Shown here piece after piece: positions 37,331 to 51,265 of a stretch of 64,000 bases of DNA (position 1 is the first letter of the stretch; the number at the start of each line of letters is the position of its first letter). The notes below the pieces were generated by a model, which was not told where the DNA came from, searched no databases, and worked only from the letters and a program-made list of their open reading frames with translations. Made by a program: the position numbers and the translations under genes. The stretch is from Nemophila menziesii (Eukaryota; Streptophyta; Magnoliopsida; Boraginales; Hydrophyllaceae): contig JARWIR010000010.1 in the NCBI GenBank assembly GCA_029959085.1, forward strand, positions 18,063,001 through 18,127,000, written 5' to 3'.

Positions 37331-37700
37331 TTTATATACAAGATTCAAATATCAACTTCAAACATTACATATCGAGATAAGGTTTAAAATAATACGATTT
37401 TGTAATAGTTTTAATGGTAAAAATTAAATTTTTCCCTTAGATTTGGGATTTCCATTGTTGCTGGCGTATCCAACAATAGAACAAGAGAAGGAATTCAAGT
37501 GGAGAATATGTAATTAGATTCAATAAGTTAGTGGGAATATCATAAAAAATATTAATAGAAAGTTATTTGGAAATATAATATCATATCAAAGATGAAGGAA
37601 GAGTAAAAAGAATTGTGTGTTTAAGTTATATATTGTTTTTGTTAAGAAAAATAAAACTAACAAAAAGAAGAAAGAAAGATGTTGTTCTTGTTTTCGAACT
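37331..37700. other. Spacer between D2 and block C
   Basis: Diverged version of 16590-17110 without the MITE-2-like element: the sequence passes from TTTTGTAATAGTTTTAATGG to AAAATTAAATTTTTCCC. It serves as an empty-site comparison for that element. No ORF. Confidence 0.45.
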
Positions 37701-39660
37701 GACCATATATAGTCAATCTATAATTTCTCTTTGTATTTGATCTTATGTAAACAGTCGCCCTACTCCTCATTGGATGTACATATTTTCATATCTCTTTTTT
37801 TTCTTCGTGGATCTAATAATTCATATCTTGTATTCTTGGTATCTCAAATAGTTGTTCATGACATTTGAATCAACATCAAAGGGTTAAACTGAATATTTTT
37901 TATTATATATAATTATTTGTAGCGTTTATTTTATGTTTCATTAATAAAAAAATTATTTTTCTTAGATATTCTATGTCCTTTCTTGTTATAAAAATTACAA
38001 TAATAATCATGCAATTCACTATTATTTGATGAATCTGAGGTAAAAATCGATTATATCTTAGAAATTTAAAAGTAATTATAATTTAAATTCAACAATTTTT
38101 AGATGTTTTGCATGTGTCATTTGGCCTTTTTAGCATAATGTTTTACAAAGTCAAGAAATGTTTCTTAAAATAATTTGGTTCTTGTCATTAATTTAATTAT
38201 TTTAAACTTGGATTACTAATAACTATTTTTTCATTCATTATTTTAATCTTTTAAGATATAAGTGGGAAAATGAGACTTGAACTAGAGAAAAGATGATTAG
38301 TTATAATAAATATCAAAATTAGTTAGATTTTTTAAAGGTTTGAGTTAAGAGAGAGAGAGAGATAAAGACTAGAATAATCCAGGAATACACAGGGCTATGA
38401 ATTATATATAATCTTACCTTATCATATACTCCAGTCATATGTTACATCATATTGATTAATTATTATAAAACGTAATATTTAGGAATAATGGATGAAATCC
38501 ATTGATATTTATTCATTCAAATTTTTTTCTTCAATCTAGTTATATTGTTGGTTGACCTTTACTATTAAGGGTTCGATAGATTTTGGGTGTGCATATACAA
38601 ACTTTTTAATGTATAATGATTATTCGTGTAAGAAATGAGTTCAACAAAATTATAAATAGTTAAAAATGAATGTATTTAATCACTCCGTTAATCATGACCA
38701 GGATGTGTTCTTTATTAGAAAAGATTTGAGAAATTACTTTGGATTCACAAGAAGATTAGATCATAAGGTTGCCTAAAAGGTATAGTTCATCCTTAAATTC
38801 ATTTTCTCATAGTATGTCATATTATTTCAAAACTGAATTTTTATTATGTTATTTACTAAAAAATATTATTTGAAATATAAAATCCATAAAAAAATTATAT
38901 ATATAGTCACACTTTTTATATCTGATTATAGTCTTCCAATGGGATTTTCTATTTATGCTGAAAAACACGAATATGAGTGACAATTATTAAAGAATATAAA
39001 GTCAAACTAAACAAAACATGTTTAGTAAAATACGAAAACAAGATTAAAACCATCAAACGAGCACGACAAGAATAAAACCTTCAAACGGCCACGACGCGGG
39101 ATTAATAAGGAGCGATGATTTATATATCATGGAAAAAACAATCTAGTATATACCATGACGTTCAAGCTAAATTACACTGGAAACGTTCATATATGCCAAA
39201 TAACCACTTCAAATATCCTTAATGATATGTTTGTAAGTCACAATGTATTGTAATAACATAAAAACAACTATATATGGCTTTACATAAAAAAACACTAATA
39301 AAGTCTTTAAACACTTTATATGTATATTATGAGCAAGCATATTTTGTGTTGAGATTAATAGTGCTTCAAATATTTAGAAATTATATTTTTTCTATTATAC
39401 ATAAGAATTATGTTATATAATGACGACATCCATTTTATATAATGGAAATAAGAAAGGAAAAAGAAAATAATTTTCATTCTTCTTTTCTACCTTTTCAAGA
39501 AACATGTTTTTTAATTAAAAAAAAGAATCATGTTTTGATATGAGAACAAAAATTGTTTCTATAAAAATTAAAATTTAAAAAAACATTTGGGTTATACTAT
39601 TTACAAATTATTCTTTTTGCAAAAGTGTTTAATAATTTTTTTCCGTGCATATATCACAAT
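37701..39660 (+). repeat. Block C: most diverged P-type unit, head missing
   Basis: It begins inside the P leader (AGTCAATCTATAATTTCTC); the telo-box and TATA-like head are absent. The acceptor-like stretch is changed (TTTTGCATGTGTC near 38110). It passes GGTTCGATAGATTTTGGGTG with no PIAL exons. Near 39090 it carries the GACGCGGGATTAATAAGGAG trace shared with the tails of copies 2 and 5. No coding potential seen. Confidence 0.55.
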
Positions 39661-40925
39661 ATTTTACTTCCTTTATATCAATTAATTTATAGTAAATCGT
39701 TTGATAAACTAAATAATTTATGAAGTGATACCTTGTATAATTTGAAGTATGAAGTATAGAACCTATCAATAAAACAACAATCTTCGAATTACCAACAACC
39801 TTCTAAGCAGTTTCCTATGGATGCTTTTTAATGACGTTAGACAGCTCGTAAAGGTGCCCATGAACAACTACTGACGTATCAATACCTAAAATTAAATATT
39901 GCAGCTATAAAATATTTCTGTCAAAAATTTGTTGTAGTTATAATTCTTAGATGAACCAAGCCTAAAACATATGTCACAACTCCATAATGGTTATTCTTCC
40001 GCAGCCATAATTATGCAGTGATTGAGCAACTTAAATTCTAGCCACGTAAAATCAAATTTCGGCAAAAATTGATTAGTAAATTTTTTGTATGTTTGTAGTC
40101 TACACTCCAAATTAGACTAATTTAAAGAACTACTCGCAAGATTTCCCCTATCTATTTAGTTCAATTCGTATTACACGATGTTTACTTAATAGTTATCATG
40201 GGTAGTCTATTATAGTCAATAATGTTTTTATTATTTGAGTGGAGTTGATTATATAAGTTATGAAGATGTAATTCCTTCCCATTACTTTTGTTAATATATT
40301 GTGATTTATTCCAAAATAAAGTTACATCAAGAGGGAGCAAAAATTTACTTGTGGAATATATCAAATGAAGCTCCCACTTGAGTAATGGTTAAGTTATAAT
40401 TTTACAAGTTTCTTTAGCAAATCCCTTAATTATCAAAATTTTATAGATTTGGATACTCAATAGAACAAAAACACTTTAGCACTCATATTTTAAATAGAAC
40501 ACATTCATATTTAATGTAAATAAAGATGGTATAATATAAAAAGGTCACTCATTTAATCACACAAGTCTTTCTATAACACATATAATTTTTCTAAAATAAA
40601 AATATTTTATCTTTTTGCAATTTATATTGCCAAACACTATTATTCTCAATTTAGATCAACCAAATTGATAAATGTACTCCCACATAGTTTTGTTCTTTTC
40701 CTTTCATATATTCAAAACTATGGCAGAGGACATTCATTGTTTGTGACTACCAACGAATAGTGAGTATAACTATTTGACCAAAAAAATATCAATTAAGGTG
40801 AAACTTTAGGAACCAACTATGTGTATTTATATACAGAGAATTGAAGTGAAGAATCAACACCCAATAATGTCGGTTGTTGAGTTGATATACATTTGAGGAA
40901 TAAATAAGTCGATATGATGACCAAG
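39661..40925. repeat. Block Q copy 3 (diverged)
   Basis: Same segment as Q1 and Q2 with many substitutions. The minus-strand exon-like stretch near 39840-39890 still reads GIDTSVVVHGHLYEL, but its acceptor is changed to TTTTAG. It ends at AAGGTTGGTGTTGCGGTTCC and passes directly into G3, not L. Confidence 0.5.
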
Positions 40926-42575
40926 ATAGCCTGCACCTTTATAAGGTTGGTGTTGCGGTTCCAAGTGTGATAATAATTTGCGACCTATAGGACCGTGACT
41001 GCACGCAAGCTTATGGGTTGTCTTAAAGTAAAAATATGATAACCTCAAGGTTATCATTCCCCGGGTACTACCAAGATTATATTAACCGTGTCTCGAATTC
41101 AATGTAATGCAGAGTTAGCAAGTTAATATAAATGCTGCATTTTCAATGAAGGACTAAAGTAAAAATAATTAAATGACTAACTAAAATGCAATTAAATTAA
41201 ACTACAAAAGAGAATAGAAAATAGGAATTAAATGTTTGATCCTTGCGAGTAATCCTCCTAATAAATTATTATCTTGTTATTAGAATAAGGCTGAATTGAG
41301 TAATTCTTATTAATTTACCTGTCCCTACTGACTACCTAGCAGACAAGACCGTTCGCTTAAATGCCGCGCAATAGGTGTTTACATACTATTTCTGAAAATC
41401 CAACCCCTCATCCGGGTGTTAGACGAAAACCTGAAACTATTTATACATGATTAATAATTTAATCATCCCAAAAAGCCAAAATAAAACTAATAATTAATTA
41501 GGGTTCATACCCATTGCCAGTTTCAAGCATAAAATGTTCATCTCATACTAATTAACTGAAAAATACAATAGAAATAATGATATAATCATATTTTTTTAAC
41601 AAACGAGTTGATGCATAATACGGAAGAGTCATTAAACTGCCAACCACAAAGTTGATGCATAGACTATTGTATCATTTTGTTTTAATTTTGAAAAAAATTG
41701 TTTCAGTTTTCCAACGAATTAAAAAAAAGAAAGGGAGAACTATCATCCTCTGGGTAATACTAAACTGATATTTCCGCGGCACTCCTTTCTTCTTTTGTTT
41801 AATTGGCGCAATGGTTTTCTTTTGTTGGACAGATTTGTTTCCCAAAATAAACAATTTTAAAAGTTTTGGTGATTTGAACTTCCAACATCAAACTACATTG
41901 AACGTAATATACTCTAACTGTTGGGATAAGAGTAGTTTTTGGTTCTTTGATTTGTGTATTGGGAGATGATGGTTGTGTATTGGGAGATGATGGTCACCGA
42001 TATATTTTTAAAAAATAAAAAAAAATGGTTAAAAGTTTTTTAACTATTGTGGTTCGAATTTTTTTTTTTAAAAAAAAAAAACACAGTTGAAGGTTTTTTA
42101 ACTGGTGTGGTTTGAATTGTTAACCAACCTGATCAAAGGAGACAAAACCACTCCACCACTATACTAAATTCTTTTAACTAGTTACATTGTGCGAATAGAA
42201 CAAATTCTACACTCCTTCACTCCAGAATCATATATCTCGTTCATGTTCACCATTGGTTCTATTATTTTTATACTTAATTTTATGACTATTTGACATAGAA
42301 GAAAAATATCTTTGCCCTAAACTTATATATGAAACTGGTGTAATTTGACCATTGTGTTATTTTATCATGTTTGATGTATATGACCATATGTCTTAATTAT
42401 AAGCATGTGTACTTATGATTGTATTATGCTAAATATGATCTTAGTTTTGTAACCATGCTTCCGTGTAACAGAATATAAATGTGAAACGCCAGATAGCTTT
42501 TTTACGAGGTAAAATGTATCTTAAATATGTTTGATACATGACTTGCTAGTTAGTATATTATATTTTGTCAATTCC

Positions 42576-42639
<64 letters not shown>

Positions 42640-42889
42640 AAAATTGGGTTATTTTATGGATATGTTTGATTCCAAAACTACTAAACCATACAGGTCTAGT
42701 TTATTCCATATTAATTAATTGTATTAGAATAGTGGAAGATCTGTAGGAAACTTATCATTTTGTCTTGATGAAATTGAATTATAACTAGATAAACAAAAGT
42801 ATGGTGATTCATGATTGAGAATATAGGGAACTTTCTGTTTCACTTCTTTTGTTTTTTGTTTACGAGTTCAATTTGCATTTTGAGACAAT
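40926..42889. repeat. Block G copy 3: non-coding leader upstream of copia copy 4
   Basis: Here G keeps its full left end (GTTCCAAGTGTGATAATAATT), so the CCTATAG start seen in G1 and G4 is a truncation. The hairpin GATAACC-TCAA-GGTTATC lies at about 41038-41055, followed by CCCCGGG. A tandem repeat of TTGTGTATTGGGAGATGATGG occurs near 41952-41993. About 45 bp around CTGAGCTCCACGCGTTG is deleted near 41665. It contains the (TA)n at 42581-42638. Confidence 0.6.
42581..42638. repeat. (TA)n microsatellite, about 29 units
   Basis: Uninterrupted TA run inside G3. The same site has only about 5-9 units in G1 (8202-8216), G2 (23872-23881) and G4 (52872-52885), so this copy expanded. Confidence 0.96.
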
Positions 42890-45800
42890 AGTATCATTGA
42901 ATATATTTGATATATTAAGGAAAATACCTAGATATACTAGAAAATGGCTATATGTAACATCTTTTAGACCTTAAAAGAAGGATAAGGATGAATGGTGATA
43001 TAACTATACCATATGAGAACTCGAGGTACATTGAGTACTCGAGGAACTAGAATATGAGATTGTTAATAATGTGATATTTGAGCTTGAGGAAGGCTTCCAA
43101 TTCATCACATGAGAACCATATAACTTATCAAGTTTCGGATTTATAAATACTCTATTATTCTAGTAATATTGATAAGTTATATGTATTACTTAGTTTTTTA
43201 GTATCACAAGTATCCTACCACTTAAAAGATATGGGTATGCTATTTAGGAGATGATAAGATACTACCATGTCGATGTTGTGTTAGTTGACACTATACTCAT
43301 AAAAAGAAACATGGTAATGGAATTTAACACATCTAGCAGCGATGTTTAAAGTGACTAGGACAGTCTATACATCTGGTGATATCCTCAATTATGAACAACA
43401 AATTCAAGTAATCATCAATCTCTTTTAAATAATTGGAAGTATCAAAAAGTGAATGACTCATAATAACATCAATATGTTTGATGATGCTACTTGTGTTGTA
43501 CTCGAGAATGAGTGTAACTAAGGTTTCATGGCTTCATAGTTTAACATATATTACTAAGTCTAGCTCTCATACAAAATTGCAATATAGAGAAAAGAAAAAG
43601 GGTGATATATCTGGTTCTAAGAAGATCAAGATTAGTCACAAAAAAATAAAGTATGATCGTAAGAAATAAAAGAGTAAGATGAGATGCTACATTTATGAAA
43701 ATTTGTGTCATATAACTTGCGAGCCTAATATAGTAGAACTATCCTCTTCTTATGATTTTTGCATCTATTGCTAGCACCATGTTGCTAACTGATCTTACCC
43801 TATGTGAATTATTGACTTAGGAGCAATACACCTTGTGAAAAAAGATTGAGAGACCTATATAATACACAATGAATGAAAATTTGAATTGGTATAAGATGTA
43901 TATATGTAGATGACAACAATAATATTGAAGTCAACGGATTGGCACAAGTAGTTGAGCTTGCGAAGTGGTCAAACCTTGTATCTACAAGATATCTTAGTGT
44001 ACAAATTTTAGGCACAATTTGGTCTCATTATTGCTCTTTAGGGATTAGATCCAGTACCCATGTTCAGAACAAACAATAAGTATTACGCATAATTTGAAAC
44101 TACATTTAGAATAAATGGTTCTTTGGTATATGGAAAAGGTTGACTACAAGAACTATTTTTTTGATAGTAGTTGATTTTCTATGAATTTCTTTTATAAAAC
44201 TAAATATTCTGAAAAATACTATAAAATATTAGGCTATGTCATAATAGTTATGACCCGAACAACATTGTTGGAGAAGGATATTCATTTTATTCACTTGATG
44301 AAATTCTTTGGCCACACTGTGGATACTGCCTAGTAATAAAAGTAGTCTGACTTTCTTTGGAAAGCTTAAACTAAATGTTTCAATATCCGTTGGAGTTAAT
44401 CCATTCTAACATTTGTAGACTCACTGGGTTAACAAGATGTGGGGTATACTAATTCATTACCTTATAGATGATTTCACACGATTTAGTGATATCTATCAGA
44501 TTTCTTGCAAATTAGAAGCACTTAGATGCTTCACAAATTTGTTAATTATAAATTTGAGAATCAGATAGAGAGAAAGGGTAAAACCTTGAGAAAAAACCGT
44601 GATCATGGAATCTATTTGAGGGATTTTAAATAATGGTGTGATGAGAATGGGATCATAAATGCTTTTATGATTTTTCACATCCAACGACATGGAATAGTAG
44701 GTAAAAGGAGGAATGTAACTCTTTTGATTAAGGTATATAATTGATCAAATTAATCTCTCAATATATGGTTAGAAGAAAAGTTTTTATTTCTACTCATATA
44801 CTTATTCGCGTATCCACAAAGTTACTTCCATAAACTCCGTATGAATTATGGCCAAAAGAAGTATGACCTTTCATACTTGATCTCGTGAGGGTTGGTAAGT
44901 TTGTGACTTATCCAATGAATATAGAAAGTTGGGTCACAAAAAGGTAAGAATGATTTCTTTAGAAGATATACAAAGACTTTAAATGATATGTGTTCAAGGT
45001 TGAATATAATAATGGAATTTATTAAGTCTGAGTTACACGATGTTACATTTGGATAGTAATGTTTTTCCTCAATAAAGGTGCGGTTGATAAAAATTTAATT
45101 TTACAATAATTAAATGAGAATAAAACAGATGTATGCAATTAAATATGTTACTAGATAAGGTACCACATGCACGAGGAAGGCAATGTTGCCTCAATTTTAG
45201 CTCAAAATAAATTATTGCATCATCTAGTAAATTTATTTCACAATAACTTCACCTATAAGGAATCATCGAGGGATAGTTTTTTGTTGTTGATTTAAGATCC
45301 ATGGATGAATCTGTATGATATATCTATAAGACAAAGAAGAAACTCAAAGAGTACATGAACTCTTCATATCGTACTACCCAAGATGGAGACAATGAAGAAA
45401 ATCAATTCAAAAAGTTGGTAGATCTTCCCAAAGACACAAAGTGATTGAGAATAAATAGATTCTTGAAATGAGAAGAAAACTAGACACTAAAGTTAAGAGG
45501 TATAAATCTCGTCTAATGGCAAAAAGGCTATATTACAAGGAAGAAATTGTTTTTTTTTGGGATAAACATTTTTTCTATTGTTAAGAGATTTACCTCATTT
45601 GGTTATATACTAGTTGTTGTGGTGCATCTTGATTATGATTTGAACTAGATGGATGTCAAAACTACATTTCTCAGTGGAGAATAAAAAAAGAATAAACATA
45701 AAGGAACAATATTTAGTTATGATTTATGGTCTTTAACATACTCAAGACAGTGACTTTCTAAGACTCATGAGTCATTTCAATTAGTAATTTTTTAAATGAT

Positions 45801-46400
45801 ATGTGAAATATCACTTGTTCTACATATCAAAAGTTCCATAAAAAAGTTTGTGAATATATCTCGTTATGTAGATGATATCGTACAAGTTAAGAATGACATG
45901 TGATTTGTCAAAATTAAGGAGTTGTTATATTAATTTTTTTGTTGATGTGAAAGGTATTAGAACTATGAATTCTGTTCTTGATGTTATGATACTTAAAGAA
46001 TGTTTAAATTTGTGTTGTCCCTATCTCAAGAATTATACATCAAGAAGATGCATGAACACCTTTACATGACAGATTTTGATGTCATTAACACTCCAAATAA
46101 CTATGAGCATAAGCTATAATCATTTTATGTGTCCTAGTACTACAGAGATGAAACAGAAAGGATAACAATGTTGTATGAGTAATTACAGTACCAATAATAA
46201 TATTATGAATGTCATGATGTGTATTAGGCCATACATTTTGTTATGCCTTGAGTTTAGTTATCCATTTGTCAATGATGTTTACTAGACCAGACATTGGTTA
46301 TGTTGGTTTATTTAGTCCTTTTTAAATAGAATTATAGGAATAAGCATTGAAAATCCAAAATATGAGCAATGAGATGCCTTAAAAGGATTAGGCTTCATGC
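42890..46400 (+). mobile_element. Ty1/copia gag-pol remnant, copy 4
   Basis: gag trace from about 43410 (MTHNNINMFDDA from about 43454), protease relic IIDLGA at 43808-43825 with the same TGA before it, integrase LEALRCFTNL near 44515, KRRNVTLL near 44710, YVDDI at 45865-45879, CIRPYILL near 46220. It is the partner of copy 1 in the long duplication and keeps the stretch after AAAGGTGCGG. An open frame at 45872-46069 is only a stop-free window over RT. No RNase H or 3' LTR. Confidence 0.87.
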
Positions 46401-46412
46401 TGCATAGTGTTA

Positions 46413-46625
46413 ATAGAGTGGTTTACCAAGCTGCATAGTGGTAAAGCCACAACAGATAATATCGTGAAGACTCTTCTATTGATTGCACCCTGTACTATTT
46501 TAATAGAATGGAATAATAGAGTGTTCAATGGAGATTATATATTGGAGGATTGAATTTTTGACATTATATTAATGGGGTTTCGAGAGAATCTAACACGATA
46601 CAAGAGAAAGAATAAATAAAAGTAG
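46413..46625 (+). pseudogene. Decayed 72-codon frame, copy 4
   Basis: It has the same TGA (GGATTGAAT near 46551) and TAA near the end as copy 1, confirming the 1-4 pairing. Confidence 0.3.
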
Positions 46626-46879
46626 GTGAATCTGGTCATGGTTTGATGGAGTAGATGAGTAGTCGGTCCATGTACTTGTTGTACTTGGATTGACTTATAT
46701 GTTTCGACTTTGTTTTATTATGTTTTTCTTTATTTGGTAGTGGATTGGTTAGCCAACCATAGAACAAGAGAAGTAATATAAGTGGAGAAAATATGTAATT
46801 AAATTTAATGAGTTATTGGAAATACCATATCAAAATTCAATAGCAAGTTATTGGAAATAGGAACATTATTCAATCAAAT

Positions 46880-47050
46880 TTTGGATGTACCAATATTATG
46901 ATTATTAGGATTAACCATTTATATTATGACACATTTCCCATGTTTATTGAATTACATAAACTAATTTATAGACATGTGTCTTGTTATTATATCAAACGAT
47001 ACTTATTTATATATTTTACCATCCAATATTAGATTGAAGTCTTACCATTG
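46880..47050. mobile_element. MITE-2-like element, block A copy 4
   Basis: Arms GACACATTTCCC and AGACATGTGTCTTG; the left arm is mutated as in copy 1. Right end CCATCCAATATTAGA. Confidence 0.4.
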
Positions 47051-48194
47051 GAAATATCATATTATATCAAAGAGGAAGGAAAGGTTAAAAGAATTGTGTG
47101 TTTAAATTATATATTTTTTTGTTAAAAAAGATAAAACTAACAAAAAAAGAAAGAAAGATGTTCTTGTTTCTAATAGACACTATGTATTTTTTTATTATTC
47201 ACTAAAAAATTCTATGAAACCCTAACCACCGCCACTACATCGGCTATACATAAACAATACTCACAACAATCTGTCATTTATATAATATTTTTCTCATTGT
47301 CAATCTATAATTTCTCTTTGTATTTGATCTTCTGTAAACACCCACCCTATTCCTTATGAATGTACACATTTTCATATCCCCGTTTTTCTCTGTGAATCTA
47401 AAAATTCATATCTTGTATGTCTGTTATCTCAGATTGTTGGTCATGACATTTCAATCAATGGTTCATCAAAAGGTAAAATTAAATATTTTTATTATATATA
47501 ATTACTTGAAGCGTTCTCTTTTATGTTCTTTGTCAATATATTTATGGAATTATTAATAAAAAAAATTGTTTATTTAGATATTTTATGTTATTTCTTATTA
47601 TAAAACTTACAATAATCATCAATTCAATATTATTTGATGAATCTGATGTAAAAATTGATTATACCTTAGCAATTTAAAAATAATTGTAATTTTAAATTCA
47701 ATGTTTAAATTTTTTTAGATGTTTTGCAGGTGTCATTTAGCCTTTTTAGCATTAAGTTTTACAAAGACGAGAAATGGTTATTAATTCAACAATTTTAAAG
47801 CTTGGATTATTAAAAACTATTTTTTTCATTCACTGTTTTAATCTTTTAAGATATAAGTTGGAAAATGAGACTTGAAATAGAGAAAAAAATGATTAGTTCT
47901 ATTGATTTTCAAAATTAGTTCGACTTTTTTTAAAGGTTTGAGTTGAGAGAAAAAGATAAAGATTAGAGTAATTATTTGTAATCTTATCTTATCATATACT
48001 CTAGTCATATGTTACATAATATTGATTAATTACTATAAAACAGAATATTTAAGAATTATGGATGAAATTCATTGATATTTATTCACTCAAATTTTTTTCT
48101 TCAATTTAGTTATGTTGTTGGTTGACCTTTACCTATTAAGGATGGATTCCCACTTTTAATTGACACGTAAAATGTCTTTGAAAATATTTTGTAG
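47051..48194 (+). repeat. Unit P, block A copy 4
   Basis: Telo-box at 47217-47225, then CCACCGCC, TATA-like TTTATATAATA near 47277, an MVHQK|GTAAAA donor near 47473 and TTTTGCAG ending near 47729. It runs into PIAL exons through AAGGATGGATTCCCACTTTT, as in copy 1. Confidence 0.65.
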
Positions 48195-49381
48195 GTCGTT
48201 ATATTGTAATTATTGGTGTTATGAGTATGATAGATTCACCTAACCATTCTACCCTTGAAAATTATGTACAACCAAGTCTTTTAACTCCAGATTCAGGTAT
48301 ATATTATTATTAGTACATTAGTGAGAATAAAATTATTTAAATTACATTTTTTATTTGAATGTGTATAGATTGTGATTTAACTGTGGGACCATCTTTAATA
48401 TCATTGAAATGTCCTATAAGGTACGTGTCTTTGTAATTATATATTTATGGAAAGAAGAAAAAACATTTTTTCGTAATAATTTATTTATTTTAACAGCTCG
48501 ACTCGTATAAAGATTTCTGTTAAAGGTCATTTATGTAAGCATCTTCAGGTGAGTTTCTATATTTTTTTTTGTGTGTTTATTTTAGTTTTTATTAATTTGT
48601 TTTTTTTTTTCTGTGAAAGTGTTTTGATTATGAGAATTTTATGGAGATAAATTCAAGGGTACCATGTTGGAGGTGTGTGTATTGTAATGCTAATCTTACA
48701 TTCGAATACATACATATTGATCAAAAGATGTTTAAGGTCATTTTAATTTTATGTGGATTTTAATTTTGAAGTAATAATGGAACTTTATAATTATTTTTTT
48801 AGGTGTTAAAAGAGGTGAAGGAGGACGTAAATGATGTTGTATTTTTATTAGATGGTTCATAGAAAGTTGTAACGGAGAGTGATGAAGATCTAACTGTCAG
48901 AAATGGTTCATCTGATATTGAGATTGTGGATCTTACCAGTGATACTGATGATGTTGAAACTGAGATGAGATCTGGGTCGTTGAAGACACAAAGCCATAGA
49001 GGTGTAGCACTAATGGCAAACACTGATTGTTATTTTAATCCAGTGCAAGATTCACATGTAGGCTCCTCATCTTCATTACAACAATATGAACAACAGGTAA
49101 TTTACAGTTTTGCCCCTTGAAGTAACCATTTGATATGAAGCCCGGCCCGGTACTGATTTATTTCTGTTCAACAGGAAGTTGGCCACGAAGGGATTGGTGG
49201 GAGTCAACAAGTAGGGACAATGTTGGACAACAATCGGGCTTTTCTTCACCACCAGGCCTCTTCTTCAAACCCGGTAGAGAATATAGCACCACCACTATCA
49301 CCACTACCACCGCTACCACCACCAGGTTTCATGAATATAGAAGAAGAAGAAAAGAATTGGTGGGGCTCTGTCTGGAAATGA
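48195..49381 (+). pseudogene. PIAL-type SP-RING SUMO ligase fragment, copy 4 (best preserved)
   Basis: Six exons: 48195-48296, 48369-48420, 48497-48548, 48620-48736, 48803-49096, 49175-49381. Every intron has GT and AG ends and the reading phase is continuous. Seen in order: RYIVIIGAMSMIDSP; SP-RING with LKCPI, GHLCKHLQ, CFDYENF, WRCVYC (the usual CPHC is CVYC, ligands kept); DVVFLLDG; SUMO-interaction motif IEIVDLT at 48917-48937 with acidic follow-up; proline-rich LPPLPPPGF; acidic EEEE; C-terminus NWWGSVWK. The only break is TAG at 48860-48862, one G-to-A change from Trp. The N-terminal half of PIAL and its start are absent, so it cannot make a complete ligase. The frame starting at 49135 is out of phase and spans the last intron. 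Confidence 0.87.
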
Positions 49382-51265
49382 ATACGAGGCAGTAGGCTCA
49401 TTTACAGGCTGGTTGACTCTGTTAAATCGTATTTGTGCTTTTTAAGAAAAAATTCTGAACGAAATTCTTTGCTAGTTGAATCTCTTTATTATTTGTAAAA
49501 AATTATATAAAACCCTAACCACTGTCACTACATCGGCTATACATAAACCATACTCACAATAATTTATCATTTATATGATCTTTTTCTCAATGTCAATCTA
49601 TACTTTCTCTTTATATTGGCCCTACTCCTCATTGGATGTACTTCCTTAATCTAATAATTCATATCTTATATTTCTGGTATCTCTAATAGTTGGTCATAAC
49701 ATTTCAATAAATGGTTCATCAAAACGTTAAAGTAAATATGTTTACTATATATAATTACTTGTTGCGTTTCTTCTATGTTTTTTGTCAATATATTTATATA
49801 ATCATTAATAAAAAAGTATTTTTCTCAGATATTTTGTGTTTTTTCTTGTTAATTCACTATTATTTGATAAATCTAAGGTAAAAAATGATTATATCTTGGC
49901 AATTTAAAAGTAATTATAATTTCAAATTCAATATTTAACAAATTGTAGTTGTTTTGCAGGTGCTTTTTGGCCTCTTTAGCATCAAGTTTCTTGTCACAAT
50001 TTCAAAGCTTTGATTATCAATAACTATTTTTTTCGTTCATTGTTTTAATCTTTTAAGATGTAAATGGGAAAATGAGACTTGAACTAGAGAACATATGATT
50101 AGTACTTAGAATTGTCAAAATTAGTTAGACTTTTTTAAAGATTTGAGTTGGGAGAAAGAGATAAGGATTAGAGTAATCTGGTAATACACATGGTTGGGAA
50201 TTAATTATTATCTTACCTCATCATATACTCCAGCATGTTACATCATATTGATTAGTTATTATAAAACGGAAAATCTAGGAGTATTGGATGAAATTCATTG
50301 ATATTTAATCATTCAAATTTCTTTCTTCAATATAGTTATGTTGCTGGTTGACCTTTACCAATTAAGGGTTCGATAGATTTTAGGTGTGCATGTACAAACT
50401 TTATAATGTTATAATGATTATTCGTGTAAGAAATAAGTTCTATTAAATTATTAATATTTAAAGTTTAATGTATCTAATCACTCTCGTTAGTCATGACCAG
50501 GATGTGTAATATCTTTATTGGAGAAGATTTGATAAATTACCTTGGATTTGCAAGAAGATCATATCATAAGGTTGCCCAAAAGGTCTAGTTCGTTCTTAAC
50601 TTTATTTTCTCATAATATGTAATATTCTTTCAAAACTGAATCTTTACTATGTTTTCTATTAGAAAAAATTTATTCGAAATATAAAATCCATACAAACAGT
50701 TATATGTATATATATATATATATTCACACTTTTTAATTTGATTATAGTCTTCCAATGGGATTTTCTAAACATGTTGAAAAAAAAGAATATGGGTAATTTT
50801 TTTTGAAGGATATAAGGTCAAACTAAACAAAACATGTTTAGTAAAATACGATCAGATTAAAACCATCAAACGAACATGACAAGACTAAAACCTTCAAGCT
50901 AAGTTACACTGAAAATGCTCAGATAAGCAAAATAACCAGCAAATACGTTAAAGATATGTGTGTATGTCACAATGTATTGTAATAACATGAAAATAACTAT
51001 ATATGGCATATAAAAAACAATATTAAAGTCTTTAGGTGTTACATACACTTTATATATATATCTTATGAGCATCCATAATTTGTGTTCAGATTAATAGTAT
51101 TTTAAATATTTAGAAAATATTTTTTTGCTATTATATATAATAATTTTGTTAGTTAAAATTTTAAAAAAATGTTTGGGTTATACTATTTTCAAATTATTCC
51201 TTTGTAAAAGTGTTTGATAATTTTTTTCGTGCATTTATCATAATATTTCCTTTATATATTTTTCG
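49382..51265 (+). repeat. Unit P, diverged form B, copy 4 (3' truncated)
   Basis: The PIAL 3' flank is shortened here (AGGCTGG joins TTGACTCTG). Telo-box at 49510-49518. About 30 bp is missing near 49848 (TCTTGTT joins AATTCACTATT). It ends at the same TTTATATATTTTTCGTACCTATAG junction as B1. Confidence 0.7.
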
